Below, piece after piece: positions 25,460 through 34,418 of a DNA stretch of 64,000 nucleotides. The stretch covers positions 124,001 through 188,000 of the forward strand of contig NZ_FLLQ01000007.1 in assembly GCF_900088415.1 (NCBI RefSeq), in the 5' to 3' direction. Numbering within the stretch: position 1 is the stretch's first letter; each line of letters begins with the position of its first letter. This DNA is from Vibrio mediterranei (GTDB lineage Bacteria; Pseudomonadota; Gammaproteobacteria; Enterobacterales; Vibrionaceae). The notes under the pieces are model-generated. The model searched no databases and was not told where the DNA came from. It saw only the letters and a program-made list of their open reading frames with translations. The position numbers were made by a program, and so were the translations under genes.

Positions 25460-26182
25460 TTAACTCCGGTACTGAGTGAGTTCGGCGCTAATATCACGCA
25501 ATTCTTGGGCAGAAAACTCACCTTTTAACAGTTTTCTCGCAGCATCCACCTGCTGCACTTTCATAAGTGCAATGGCTAAGTTTGCTTTTACGATCTTATT
25601 ACTCGGGTTTTCTTTGAGAATTGGAGTGAGCATTTCTACCGCCTTTTGGTAATCACCAGTTGCCATATGAATCATCGCTAGATTGTTCTTAATGACAACG
25701 TCGTCATAACCACGTAACCTTGCTTCATTCAACTGCTTGTAGGCTTGTTTGTAGCTCCCAGCCTTGGTATACGATACGCCCAACAAGACATGAACTTGAC
25801 CAGATTGATTACCCGATTTAATAGAGTCTAAATAGGCACCAATTGCATTATCAGTGTCGTTTTTAGCGTCAAAAACCTGCCCCTCTAACTGGTACAAACT
25901 TGGATTTTTGACACCTTCTTTCTGTAAGTGCTGGACGTAAAAATCGGCAGATTCTAGGTCACCTTTATGAAAGTAGGCCCAAGCCAACTTTTCTTTGATT
26001 TGAGGATCTTTCGATCCTTTTTCTAACTCAGACTTGTAGTAACTAATCAAACCATCATAGTTTTTCACCTTCTCCATACTGGCAATTTCGTCTTGTTGGT
26101 CACTCTCTGGAGATGGAGCTGACTGACATCCGACTAATGAAATCAGTAAAACTAAGACGATATAGAACGGTTTTCTGATCAC
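25460..26182 (-). CDS. tadD: TadD-like TPR lipoprotein (locus 2)
   Basis: 240 residues. Lipobox LVGC at residue 19, Gln/Ser/Asp-rich linker, then about four TPR units (AWAYFHKGDLESADFYV; LLGVSYTKAGSYKQAYKQL; MIHMATGDYQKAVEML). Pilotin-like factor for the secretin. 3-bp gap from tadC. Confidence 0.88.
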   Translation of the reverse strand: MIRKPFYIVLVLLISLVGCQSAPSPESDQQDEIASMEKVKNYDGLISYYKSELEKGSKDPQIKEKLAWAYFHKGDLESADFYVQHLQKEGVKNPSLYQLEGQVFDAKNDTDNAIGAYLDSIKSGNQSGQVHVLLGVSYTKAGSYKQAYKQLNEARLRGYDDVVIKNNLAMIHMATGDYQKAVEMLTPILKENPSNKIVKANLAIALMKVQQVDAARKLLKGEFSAQELRDISAELTQYRS

Positions 26183-26185
26183 CCG

Positions 26186-27034
26186 TTACCCTCCTATATT
26201 TATGGACATTTGCATAATTCCCGGTGCGAGAATAAGAATCACGATGGGAAACATAATGAACAAAATCAATGGGATACTCATTTTTGCGGACAATTTACCC
26301 ACTTTCTCTTCCACAGTTAGAATTTGTACTTTTCGCATATCTTCTGCCAAATCACTCAGTACCTGCGCCACGGAAGTGCCGTATTGCAGATTTTGAATAA
26401 TAGTCAGTACAAAACTTCGCACTGCAGGCGTAGGTATGCGATCACTGAGGTCATTCAGTGCTTTTTCTAAACCATGTATTTTGGCGGAATCCGAAGTGCG
26501 CTTAACCTGATAGCAGAGATCAGAATCAAATTCTGCAAGCTCTTTACCTAAATAGATCAATGCTGCTTCGATGGTCATACCGGTTTGAACACACACTGAC
26601 ATCATGTCCAGTAAATAAGGGAGCTGAGCGGATGTTTTTCCAATGAGCATCTTCCGTCGCATCTGCAAAAGCATGTCAGGAACGACAATTACCGCGACAA
26701 GAGACATCACCACAGCTAATAACTTGTTGCTGGCCGTCATATCTGTCACTAAAACTAAAACCGACAACACGGCGAGTACCGCTAACTTGGCTGGGAAGTA
26801 AAATCTTGCCCACTCAGTGTTGTAATAACCTGCTTCGATAAGCTTCTGCTCAAGCTCATGTCGGTGCTCTTTACCAAACCGAACAAAAAAGCGATTAACA
26901 CGAGAAGAAGAATTTAAAGTCTGCCCGCCAATATAGTCCTCTACCTTCTTGCGCCTCTGCTCCGCTCGCAAAGACTCAAAAATCAGAAATAACAGGGAAA
27001 CAAATAGGACGATAAGCGCCATCAATAACATCAT
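26186..27034 (-). CDS. tadC: Tad inner-membrane platform protein TadC (locus 2)
   Basis: 282 residues from ATG 27034, which overlaps the tadB stop (ATGA) and matches the start of the locus-1 copy. T2SSF domain (MSVCVQTGMTIEAALIYL; LQYGTSVAQVLSDLAEDMR) and final TM (PLILFIMFPIVILILAPGIM). Platform partner of TadB and TadA. Confidence 0.92.
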   Translation of the reverse strand: MMLLMALIVLFVSLLFLIFESLRAEQRRKKVEDYIGGQTLNSSSRVNRFFVRFGKEHRHELEQKLIEAGYYNTEWARFYFPAKLAVLAVLSVLVLVTDMTASNKLLAVVMSLVAVIVVPDMLLQMRRKMLIGKTSAQLPYLLDMMSVCVQTGMTIEAALIYLGKELAEFDSDLCYQVKRTSDSAKIHGLEKALNDLSDRIPTPAVRSFVLTIIQNLQYGTSVAQVLSDLAEDMRKVQILTVEEKVGKLSAKMSIPLILFIMFPIVILILAPGIMQMSINIGG

Positions 27035-27933
27035 GCGCGCACTCCCCTTACCAGTAGCCAAACAATAGACAAGCCGATGAGTTCGCTACCAAGGACGTAA
27101 AACAGGACGTACTGACCTTGAGGATCATTTAACACAAAGTCGACATTCGCTGGGTTTACGTAGTTTAGAATAACGGTAAAGATAAGCGGAATAGCCGCGA
27201 CGATTTTCGCAGAAATCCTCGCTTCTGAAGTCATGGCCATTTTCTTTTTCTCTAGCGTCCTAGAATCAACCAATACTCTTATAAGGCGAGCTAATACTCC
27301 TTTGAGTTGTCCTCCACGAGCAATGTTTGCCCTAATGGTCACTGTGAAAAATAAAAACTCTGGATAAGGGTAATTTTTACAAGAACGCTGCAAGACGACT
27401 TCCGGTGATTCGCCCAACTTCAACCGATCGCCCATTAACTTAAATTCACGGCCTATCGGATTGTTCATTGCTTCACCGACATAACTAATTGCTTGCATCA
27501 AGCTATCACCCGCCGTTACTGCGCTCATCAGAATATTCAGAGCATCAGGAAAGGTATTTTCAAAATCACGTCGCCGTCTTCCCACCAAAAAGCGATAACC
27601 GAAAACAGTGAAAATGAGAGAAAGACTGAGCACCAACCAAGAATTGGTCATGGATAATAATTCAATAACGATATACCACGACGCGATAATGCTGCCTGTA
27701 ATATAAAGAGCTATATACAGCGAAGAACGTGGTCCCAAGATGGTAAGCGTCGGTGAAATCGACTCCTTAAATTTCTGCCAATTCTGCTTTCTCACCAAAG
27801 ATTTAACGTTAATAGCATTTAAGTTCTCCGCTTCAGCTTCTTCTATATTGAAAAACTGATCGACTTTTTTGACTTTAGAGTCTCTCAAAAGAATAACGAC
27901 TAAGGCAAAAAGGACTAACGACAACCAAAGCAT
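27031..27933 (-). CDS. tadB: Tad inner-membrane platform protein TadB (locus 2)
   Basis: 300 residues, T2SSF family; TM at the N-terminus, two near 90-125, TMs at the C-terminus. Shares FPDALNILMSAVTAGDSLMQ and GGQLKGVLARLIRVLVDSRT-type blocks with locus 1. One base separates it from tadA. Confidence 0.92.
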   Translation of the reverse strand: MLWLSLVLFALVVILLRDSKVKKVDQFFNIEEAEAENLNAINVKSLVRKQNWQKFKESISPTLTILGPRSSLYIALYITGSIIASWYIVIELLSMTNSWLVLSLSLIFTVFGYRFLVGRRRRDFENTFPDALNILMSAVTAGDSLMQAISYVGEAMNNPIGREFKLMGDRLKLGESPEVVLQRSCKNYPYPEFLFFTVTIRANIARGGQLKGVLARLIRVLVDSRTLEKKKMAMTSEARISAKIVAAIPLIFTVILNYVNPANVDFVLNDPQGQYVLFYVLGSELIGLSIVWLLVRGVRA

Positions 27934-27934
27934 G

Positions 27935-29206
27935 TTATAGCCCCTTAAACGATGCCATTAAGTCATCATATAGCCCGAAAAACTGTGCTTTTTTCACCAG
28001 TTCCGAACGCTGCATAATACCGTTAGTGACGAAATCACCCTTCACTGCCTCGCCGTAATGCGCATCGTCATAGCGAAAGCGGTAAATTTCTTCCATCACC
28101 ACGCTGTCGCCTTCAAGCCCGACAATCTCTGAAATGCTGGTAACTTTACGAGAACCGTCACGTAAACGGTTAACCTGTACCACCATTTGAACCGCACTGA
28201 CTATGGTTCTCCTAATAGCATCCAAAGGCTGATTTAAGTTCGCCATCATAACCATGGATTCAACACGAGCAATAGCATCGCGTGGTGTGTTGGCGTGCAA
28301 CGTTGACATCGAACCGTCGTGTCCCGTGTTCATCGCTTGTAGCATTTCAAACGCTTCCGAGCCACGACACTCACCGAGAATAATACGATCTGGTCTCATA
28401 CGAAGTGCGTTGATCACCAAGTCGCGTTGCGTGACGGCTCCGGTTTGCTCAATACTCGAAGTTCTTGTTTCCAATCGAACTAAGTTAGGCTGTTGAAGGC
28501 GCAGTTCAGCGGCGTCTTCTATGGTGATGATGCGTTCATCTTCAGCAATGTACTGAGACAAGGCATTGAGTAAGGTGGTTTTACCTGAGCCCGTACCACC
28601 AGAAATCAACACGTTGATTCGACAACGAGAAGCAATCATCAGCACACGCGCCATGTCTAAAGACATAGAGCCAAAACCAATCAAATCCTCAAAACCAATG
28701 TTCTGCTCGCGGAATTTACGTATTGAAATAGACGTGCCATCTAGTGCTATCGGAGGAATAACAATATTTACACGACTGCCATCTTCTAGCCTGGCATCAA
28801 CCGTAGGAGAAAGTTCATCAACGCGACGCCCGACACGCGATGCAATACGTTTTGCAATCGCCAACACCTGCTCTTCGTTAACAAACGTCACCTCAGACTT
28901 TTGCACTTTACCGTGTCTTTCAAAAAAGATGTTGTTAGGACCGTTCACCATAATGTCGGTAATCGACTGATCCTCTACCAAAGGCTGCAAAGGACCTAGA
29001 CCAAACAACTCATCCATTAGGCTCTTTACTAAGCCTGACTTCATCATAGATGTGATAGGTCTTTGATAGCTATTAGCAAGAAGATCCACCGCACTTTGTA
29101 TTTGAGACTCTAGGTCTCGACGACTCATTTTCTGAACCGCTTCTGCGTCCAAGGCTTCAAAAATCTGACCACGAAATGCGAGATATAAGTCTTTGTTAGA
29201 ACTCAT
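27935..29206 (-). CDS. tadA: Tad secretion ATPase TadA/CpaF (locus 2)
   Basis: 423 residues. Walker A GGTGSGKT near 203, RMRPDRIILGECRG, MSTLHANTP: all ATPase motifs are intact. The most conserved protein between the two loci (long identical runs). Start ATG overlaps the tadZ stop by 4 bp. Drives Flp assembly. Confidence 0.95.
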   Translation of the reverse strand: MSSNKDLYLAFRGQIFEALDAEAVQKMSRRDLESQIQSAVDLLANSYQRPITSMMKSGLVKSLMDELFGLGPLQPLVEDQSITDIMVNGPNNIFFERHGKVQKSEVTFVNEEQVLAIAKRIASRVGRRVDELSPTVDARLEDGSRVNIVIPPIALDGTSISIRKFREQNIGFEDLIGFGSMSLDMARVLMIASRCRINVLISGGTGSGKTTLLNALSQYIAEDERIITIEDAAELRLQQPNLVRLETRTSSIEQTGAVTQRDLVINALRMRPDRIILGECRGSEAFEMLQAMNTGHDGSMSTLHANTPRDAIARVESMVMMANLNQPLDAIRRTIVSAVQMVVQVNRLRDGSRKVTSISEIVGLEGDSVVMEEIYRFRYDDAHYGEAVKGDFVTNGIMQRSELVKKAQFFGLYDDLMASFKGL

Positions 29207-30444
29207 TTAGCGCGCACCTTCTTTAACCAAGAACCCATGCCTTTAGTATCCACTGGCTGACCATTAATTAGTTTCACCAGTTGCTCTATAGAACGACTGA
29301 TGTGGCGGTCGTGTTTGTGTCCACGTTTGCCGTCAATAATGATATGAGACAATGACTTACAGTAGGCCACTTCCAAGTCGATATCCGCACCTAAATACTT
29401 CTTAAGATCTGGCCTTTGCAGCACATATGCATTTTCAGGTCGATGATAGTTCACCACCGTAATAACGCGCGTACGCGAAGATAGCGTGAGTTGTAAGTTA
29501 GCGACTTTCTCAAACAGTCGCTTTGCACTACGGACCGATGATACCGAGGCGTCTAGTACCAATACGACGACGTCGAAGTTTTCAACGAGCAACTGAGGTT
29601 CCACTTTAAAATCGACGCTTCCGGAGAAGTCTTCAATAATAAAGTTGGTATTTCGTGCTAGTAACTCACAAAGCGTCTGGTTGTAGGTGAGAATATCGTT
29701 TTGATTCATATCACCATCAATGGCCAACAAGCGAAGGTTTTTTCTAGCGCTAAACAGATAACTTAGCGCCCCCTCTTCATCCATCTCATGCAAAGGTGCA
29801 GTGAACTCGTCAATCGCTCGAGGCTTAAAATCCTTGAGAGCGAGCAAAACATCTATATTGGTACCGGAGTATTGGTGATCCACAAGGATGGTGTCGGTCC
29901 CATGAGTAGAAAGTAGAGAACTCAGTTCTGTCGCCAAAAATGATGCACCTACACCACCTTTGGAGCCGACTACAGCCACGCGCTTAGCTTTTCGCTTTTG
30001 GCTAACCCCAGAAAAGGTCTTGAGGTTCTTGCTCACGTGAGTTAAGAAATCAGCAAATTCTTGCTTGTTCACTGGCCAAAAAACATAGTAAAAGCCCATG
30101 TCTTTAAGTGAACGTAAAGTAGAGATAGCATCTTCTTTACCAATAACTATCACACCTTTATGAGTAGGCAACTTGCTAGCAAACGCTTTAGCATCTTCTA
30201 CGACATTGTTCGATTCATTAAGCTCAAGAATAACGATGTGACTACTTTGCTGTTCAGTTAGCTTCGTCAGTCCAGCCGTGGTTTTCACACATGCTGGATC
30301 ATTCCAGCCTTCAAATCGGAACACTTCCTGTACAAGATTCAAACACTCCTGCGATTGATAAAACAATGTACAACCCGCAACCCCTGTTGGTGTTTTCGGA
30401 ACCGGCTTTGCCTTTGTGGTTAGTGCTTTAGTAAGGTCAAACAT
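29203..30444 (-). CDS. tadZ: TadZ/CpaE localisation ATPase (locus 2)
   Basis: 413 residues. Receiver-like N-terminus (IVIGKEDAISTLRSLKDMGF, YVFWPVNKQEF), then a ParA/MinD-like ATPase with GSKGGVGAS and LVDHQYSGTN. Same layout as locus 1. Follows the rcpB-position lipoprotein by 1 bp. Confidence 0.92.
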   Translation of the reverse strand: MFDLTKALTTKAKPVPKTPTGVAGCTLFYQSQECLNLVQEVFRFEGWNDPACVKTTAGLTKLTEQQSSHIVILELNESNNVVEDAKAFASKLPTHKGVIVIGKEDAISTLRSLKDMGFYYVFWPVNKQEFADFLTHVSKNLKTFSGVSQKRKAKRVAVVGSKGGVGASFLATELSSLLSTHGTDTILVDHQYSGTNIDVLLALKDFKPRAIDEFTAPLHEMDEEGALSYLFSARKNLRLLAIDGDMNQNDILTYNQTLCELLARNTNFIIEDFSGSVDFKVEPQLLVENFDVVVLVLDASVSSVRSAKRLFEKVANLQLTLSSRTRVITVVNYHRPENAYVLQRPDLKKYLGADIDLEVAYCKSLSHIIIDGKRGHKHDRHISRSIEQLVKLINGQPVDTKGMGSWLKKVRAK

Positions 30445-30445
30445 C

Positions 30446-30922
30446 TTATTCTCCTACCAATCGAGACTTGTAGGACACTTGCTTCAAACGCATTGACTCA
30501 ACAAAACAGTCAGGCTGTCCAATCTGGTGTTGTATCTGCGCGGGTGCGCATTGTTGCGTTTTCAGTCGAGTTAACGTGACTTGAATATTGAGATCATTAC
30601 GCATGGTGTGAACGTGTTTGAACTCCACTCGTTGCGGTGCCACTTTGTGAGACGGATACTGGTCAAAGATCTTCTCTAACATCTTTTTGCTGCGAGTGTT
30701 TCTATAATCGACAACGTAAGTCGCCTCTTTATCGGTCGACTCAATGTCCTTTACCAATGCGCTGATTTGTTTAGCCGTTTCATCATAATTCTTAATTGCA
30801 AAGTCGAAACTATGATGTTCTTGATAGGTAATAGCCTCTGCACCATTCCCACCAAAGTAGCGTTCGGAAGCACAGCCTAATAAAGTTGAAACAAGGAAAA
30901 CAATTATGATTAGCTTCTTCAT
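30446..30922 (-). CDS. Lipoprotein in the rcpB position (locus 2)
   Basis: 158 residues with lipobox STLLG-C, then ASERYFGGNGAEAITYQE. Paralog of 15208-15693, to which similarity is modest outside the N- and C-termini. Presumed periplasmic or outer-membrane partner of RcpA by position (rcpA-rcpB-tadZ order). Overlaps rcpA by 4 bp. Confidence 0.75.
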   Translation of the reverse strand: MKKLIIIVFLVSTLLGCASERYFGGNGAEAITYQEHHSFDFAIKNYDETAKQISALVKDIESTDKEATYVVDYRNTRSKKMLEKIFDQYPSHKVAPQRVEFKHVHTMRNDLNIQVTLTRLKTQQCAPAQIQHQIGQPDCFVESMRLKQVSYKSRLVGE

Positions 30923-32289
30923 TGAATGAATCCTCCTTGCGATAACAGACGAATAGTGGCATCTGAAGACGCTACATGCTTTCCATCTGAGTCAACATTT
31001 AGCCAACGCGCCAAGGTCGACGTTTTCTTAATGTATGGCAGTTGGATATCTTTTGGCTTCATAGGCTCTACCAAGTTCACGGTAGCAACAATGATGAGTT
31101 CGGTTCGTTTTCGTTGAGTGGTTGCTTTTCGAAACGCAGCACCGAGTACGGGCACATCACCGATAAATGGGATTTTCTGCATTTTTTCTAGGTCACTACT
31201 ACTCATCAGCCCACCTAAAATGAAGCTGTCACCATCCGCTAACTCAACCGTTGTCATAGCTCGTCTGGACGCTAACTGAGGTACCTTGACGCCAGCCGCT
31301 TCAACATAACTTTCCACTTCACTAACTTCCGGAGAAAGCTGCATACGAATTTTGTCTTGGCTGAGCACCTTTGCGGTTAGGTCGAGCTTGATACCAAACT
31401 CTTTAAACGTAATGTTCACATTGTTGCTTGTTGACACTATTACGGGAACTTCTCCACCGACGAGGAAACTCGCCGATTCTCCAGATAACACGGTTAGATT
31501 CGGTTCAGCGAGCACTTCAGCAATGCTGTCATTACCTAATGCAGTGATAAGCGTACTAAGATTTGCGGCATCAAATTGGTCAAAGACAAACTCTCCCACA
31601 CTTGATCCCACTGAGCTCCAGTCTACACCGACCGTTTTCCCAAACGATTCAGTTACCTGAGCAACGGATATTTTGACGTTAACCTGTTGGGTAGTAGCGA
31701 CCTCAATACGTTCAAGAATCCCGTCCCAAGTCATATTGCGGGCAAAAACCATGCTTTCTGGCTCTTCAAGCTCCAACGAGTCAGATTTGAATTTCATTTT
31801 CTGTGTTTTATCCCACTTCTCAGTTTTTTTACGTCCCAGAAGCGTCGCCACCAAACGGTAGATATCGTCTCGAGTTTGCTCCGAGTCCACTACACCACTA
31901 ACAGCAACCTGCTCACCTACCGACTGAACCTTGACCTTCGCGTCGGGAAAATGGAACTTAAGCTGGCGGCGTACCTCGGTTAAATCTAGATCAACAATAA
32001 TGCGGTCTGAAAGCAGAACATCATTGTTTGTCCCATATACAATAAGCCTTGATTGCCCGACACTATTGGCAAACACCACAAGCGTGTTGTCATTGATAAT
32101 TTTGTAGTCTGCGATGGCAGGATTACTTATAAAAACCTTACCAATAGGCATTTTCAATTGAATATGCTGGCCATCGTTAAGAGTAATTGAGCGATCCGCT
32201 GCGTAAGCGTGTTTCACCCAAAGTAAGCCTATGAGCAAGGATGTAATGTAAACCCACAGTGCTTGCTTGAGTCGATGTTGCATGATCAT
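30919..32289 (-). CDS. rcpA: Tad outer-membrane secretin RcpA/CpaC (locus 2)
   Basis: 456 residues. Signal peptide ending at YAA; N-terminal domain (VRRQLKFHFPDAKVKVQSVG), secretin core with VGVDWSS, VLAEPNLTVLSGESASFLVG, GEVPVIVSTSNNVNITF and SFILGGLMS; tail PFIGDVPVLGAAFR. Start 32289 overlaps the rcpC stop (TAATG); Met3 (32283) is an alternative. Confidence 0.94.
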   Translation of the reverse strand: MIMQHRLKQALWVYITSLLIGLLWVKHAYAADRSITLNDGQHIQLKMPIGKVFISNPAIADYKIINDNTLVVFANSVGQSRLIVYGTNNDVLLSDRIIVDLDLTEVRRQLKFHFPDAKVKVQSVGEQVAVSGVVDSEQTRDDIYRLVATLLGRKKTEKWDKTQKMKFKSDSLELEEPESMVFARNMTWDGILERIEVATTQQVNVKISVAQVTESFGKTVGVDWSSVGSSVGEFVFDQFDAANLSTLITALGNDSIAEVLAEPNLTVLSGESASFLVGGEVPVIVSTSNNVNITFKEFGIKLDLTAKVLSQDKIRMQLSPEVSEVESYVEAAGVKVPQLASRRAMTTVELADGDSFILGGLMSSSDLEKMQKIPFIGDVPVLGAAFRKATTQRKRTELIIVATVNLVEPMKPKDIQLPYIKKTSTLARWLNVDSDGKHVASSDATIRLLSQGGFIQ

Positions 32290-33113
32290 TACAAGGCCTC
32301 TCTAGGATTTATCTCGTTACCACGTAACTCTTCAATCCCTGTATAATTGTCAATAATGTTACGTACTTCCGCGTATTCCGGCTGCTTATAGGTTTGGCTT
32401 CGATAGATTTCGATATGCATGGTTCGTTGCGCTAACGCAAGCTTTGCTAAGTCATCAGGCTTTACTTCGATCACCACGGTAGTAAGCCCATCTTCCTTGG
32501 TGGGAGACCGAGCGGTAACGGAGCTGTTATCGCCTTTGTCATCACCCACGTTAAGTACTTTGACATGTTTGAGAAACATTGAGGCTTTCACTCCTCTGAA
32601 GCGTTTTGGCTTATCAACATTTCCAGCTAAATTATCGTTAGGCGAACTCACGGTTAGAACATCAATGAACGAACCGGGGCGAATGTAATCATTGATAAGG
32701 TTTTTATCACTCACTTCGAGTGGATATAACGTCATTCCCTCAGTGACCAGCAAGTCGATATACCCCGATTGACCTGGGGAAACTTGATATTCAGGTAGAA
32801 CGATCTCCCCCGGTGTGAGACTTCGGTTTAATAGCACAGATGGTGAAAAACTAATTTTCGCGTCTTCTCGAACGCCAAGGCTTAGCGCCTCACTTAGAGG
32901 TAACTGCTTTTTTACCGCCCCTTGAGCAGTGATTGCATGACCCTTTTCGAATGCTTCTGTGGTCATCCAAACAGCAACATGCTCTTCATCTTTGTTTTCC
33001 GTCACTTCAGTGACAGTAGTCGGTTGAGGTTTACTTTTGAATAAGTCGACAACGCCTAACGCCCCTACTACCAACGCTACAACAGCGACAAGTAATACCA
33101 GTCGAGATCTCAT
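32289..33113 (-). CDS. rcpC: RcpC/CpaB SAF-domain pilus assembly protein (locus 2)
   Basis: 274 residues. One N-terminal TM (LVLLVAVVALVVGALGVVDL), SAF domain (VWMTTEAFEKGHAITAQGAV) and CpaB domain (LLVTEGMTLYPLEVSDKN; IRPGSFIDVLTVSSPND). Works with the secretin in the periplasm. 21 bp after tadV. Confidence 0.9.
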   Translation of the reverse strand: MRSRLVLLVAVVALVVGALGVVDLFKSKPQPTTVTEVTENKDEEHVAVWMTTEAFEKGHAITAQGAVKKQLPLSEALSLGVREDAKISFSPSVLLNRSLTPGEIVLPEYQVSPGQSGYIDLLVTEGMTLYPLEVSDKNLINDYIRPGSFIDVLTVSSPNDNLAGNVDKPKRFRGVKASMFLKHVKVLNVGDDKGDNSSVTARSPTKEDGLTTVVIEVKPDDLAKLALAQRTMHIEIYRSQTYKQPEYAEVRNIIDNYTGIEELRGNEINPREAL

Positions 33114-33134
33114 AATTTTCCCACTCTTCGAGAT

Positions 33135-33560
33135 TTAAATATGCAGCGCACTTTGTGTAAAAATGACTAAATAAAATCCGACACTAATTGCTATCCCATA
33201 AGGGATACCTTCTTGGTTATGACATGAGTTGCTTAATAATTTTTGGCTTAACCAGTAGATTACAGCAATAATCCCCCCAACAAAGCCCGTAATAACATAT
33301 GCCCAAGGTAGAAGATTAAGCGGAATCGTCAGTGACAAAATAGCAGCGTATTTAATATCACCGGCGCCAATCCATATAAGTGCATAAATTAACAGCCCCA
33401 TAGTTAAAACCAACAAAAAGGTCGTTATATGAATATCTATCGGCGACAAAAACAACTGTACTAAGAGTAATATAAACAATATGGAGTTGTGTATTGTTCT
33501 GTAACGAAAGTCAGTAATAGTGACAACTAAACACATTATTGCCAATACCAATAAATACAT
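33135..33560 (-). CDS. tadV: TadV/CpaA prepilin peptidase (locus 2)
   Basis: 141 residues, polytopic. Catalytic aspartates in TDFRYRTIHN and GAGDIKY. Differs from locus 1 more than the ATPase does. It is 171 bp downstream of flp, across a hairpin (33642-33672), unlike the 22-bp gap in locus 1. Confidence 0.9.
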   Translation of the reverse strand: MYLLVLAIMCLVVTITDFRYRTIHNSILFILLLVQLFLSPIDIHITTFLLVLTMGLLIYALIWIGAGDIKYAAILSLTIPLNLLPWAYVITGFVGGIIAVIYWLSQKLLSNSCHNQEGIPYGIAISVGFYLVIFTQSALHI

Positions 33561-33641
33561 TATATTACTCGAACTATTATTTTTGTTTGATTTAGTAAGT
33601 TTTACATCAACCGATACACACTAGATATACTTAATAACTTG

Positions 33642-33672
33642 CGCCAGACCAATGAAGCTCATAGGTCTGGCG
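33642..33672 (-). terminator. Hairpin between flp and tadV (locus 2)
   Basis: CGCCAGACC (33642-33650) pairs with GGTCTGGCG (33664-33672), 13-nt loop, 60 bp downstream of the flp stop on the minus strand. No clear U-tract follows, so partial termination or mRNA-end protection of a pilin-rich transcript is more likely than full termination. Confidence 0.55.
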
Positions 33673-33731
33673 TAGATATCTAGAGATATTGTCTACAATA
33701 ATCCACTTAAGGATAATGCAAGTATTGATGA

Positions 33732-33947
33732 TTACTTTGTAGACGTTTCGATCGTGTCACCAATCTTAGTAAAAGCCAGTTTTAGCTCATTGATAAATCC
33801 GTCAGAGCCCGAAGTGCTTAGCGCGACGCTCAACGCTACAGCCATAGCTACACCAATCAATCCATACTCAATTGCAGTTACACCGCGTTGATCATTTTTA
33901 AATTGTGATAAAAACAAGCCTGTTTTTACATATAGTTTGGTAATCAT
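33732..33947 (-). CDS. flp: Flp major pilin precursor (locus 2)
   Basis: 71 residues. Leader of 22 residues ending KNDQRG, then VTAIEYGLIGVAMAV, with Glu at +5 and Tyr at +6. SD AAAGGAAG precedes the ATG. The leader and first 15 mature residues match locus 1 almost exactly, whereas the C-terminal part (SDGFINELKLAFTKIGDTIE) differs, as expected for the surface-exposed part of the fibre. Confidence 0.95.
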   Translation of the reverse strand: MITKLYVKTGLFLSQFKNDQRGVTAIEYGLIGVAMAVALSVALSTSGSDGFINELKLAFTKIGDTIETSTK

Positions 33948-34021
33948 TTTAACTTCCTTTAAGGTCGATTTACAAAAGCTTGCTCATTCTAATTAATAGT
34001 TACATTCAACGAAAAATACCC

Positions 34022-34042
34022 CCTATCGATGCAGTCGATAGG
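34022..34042. promoter_or_regulatory. Dyad 75 bp upstream of flp (locus 2)
   Basis: CCTATCGA, 5-nt loop TGCAG, TCGATAGG: a perfect 8-bp inverted repeat, matching in form and distance the dyad upstream of the first flp (18667-18693). Confidence 0.6.
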
Positions 34043-34353
34043 CTTAACAAACAATGTTCAAAATGAGAAATCAAACAACAACACAAAAAACATACAAACA
34101 CTTATATAACATACACTTAAGAAGAATTGTTATACTTTTATTACATACTTAAGTACAGATAACATATTTCGTACTGTGAGATATAGATCATTAATAGAGC
34201 CATTACTTTATTGTTGGATATAATTATTCTTAGCACAAAAAGAGATAGATGCGATGATAATTTATGCAATATAGGAATATATCCACCCATACGTTAATAT
34301 TATTAATTACTAATGCTTTATAAAACGAGTTGAAATACTAGTATCATCACGCT

Positions 34354-34374
34354 ATTGTGTTGCAAATATACAAT
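34354..34374. promoter_or_regulatory. LysR-type site upstream of lysR (locus 2)
   Basis: ATTGT-N11-ACAAT (the T-N11-A pattern), containing TTGCAAATA at 34360-34368, the same core as in the 24-bp palindrome at 18855-18878. It ends 45 bp before the LysR ATG. The 471-bp gap 33948-34418 holds this, the dyad at 34022 and a weak TGTGA half-site at 34175; no gene was seen. Confidence 0.5.
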
Positions 34375-34418
34375 TTACATAATTATAATCTGCTTGCTTT
34401 ATAAAGGTTGGTTGAATC

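Noticed and set aside
34175..34190. CRP site in the locus 2 flp/lysR gap
   Set aside because: TGTGA is followed by GATCA where TCACA is expected, so only a half-site; not called.
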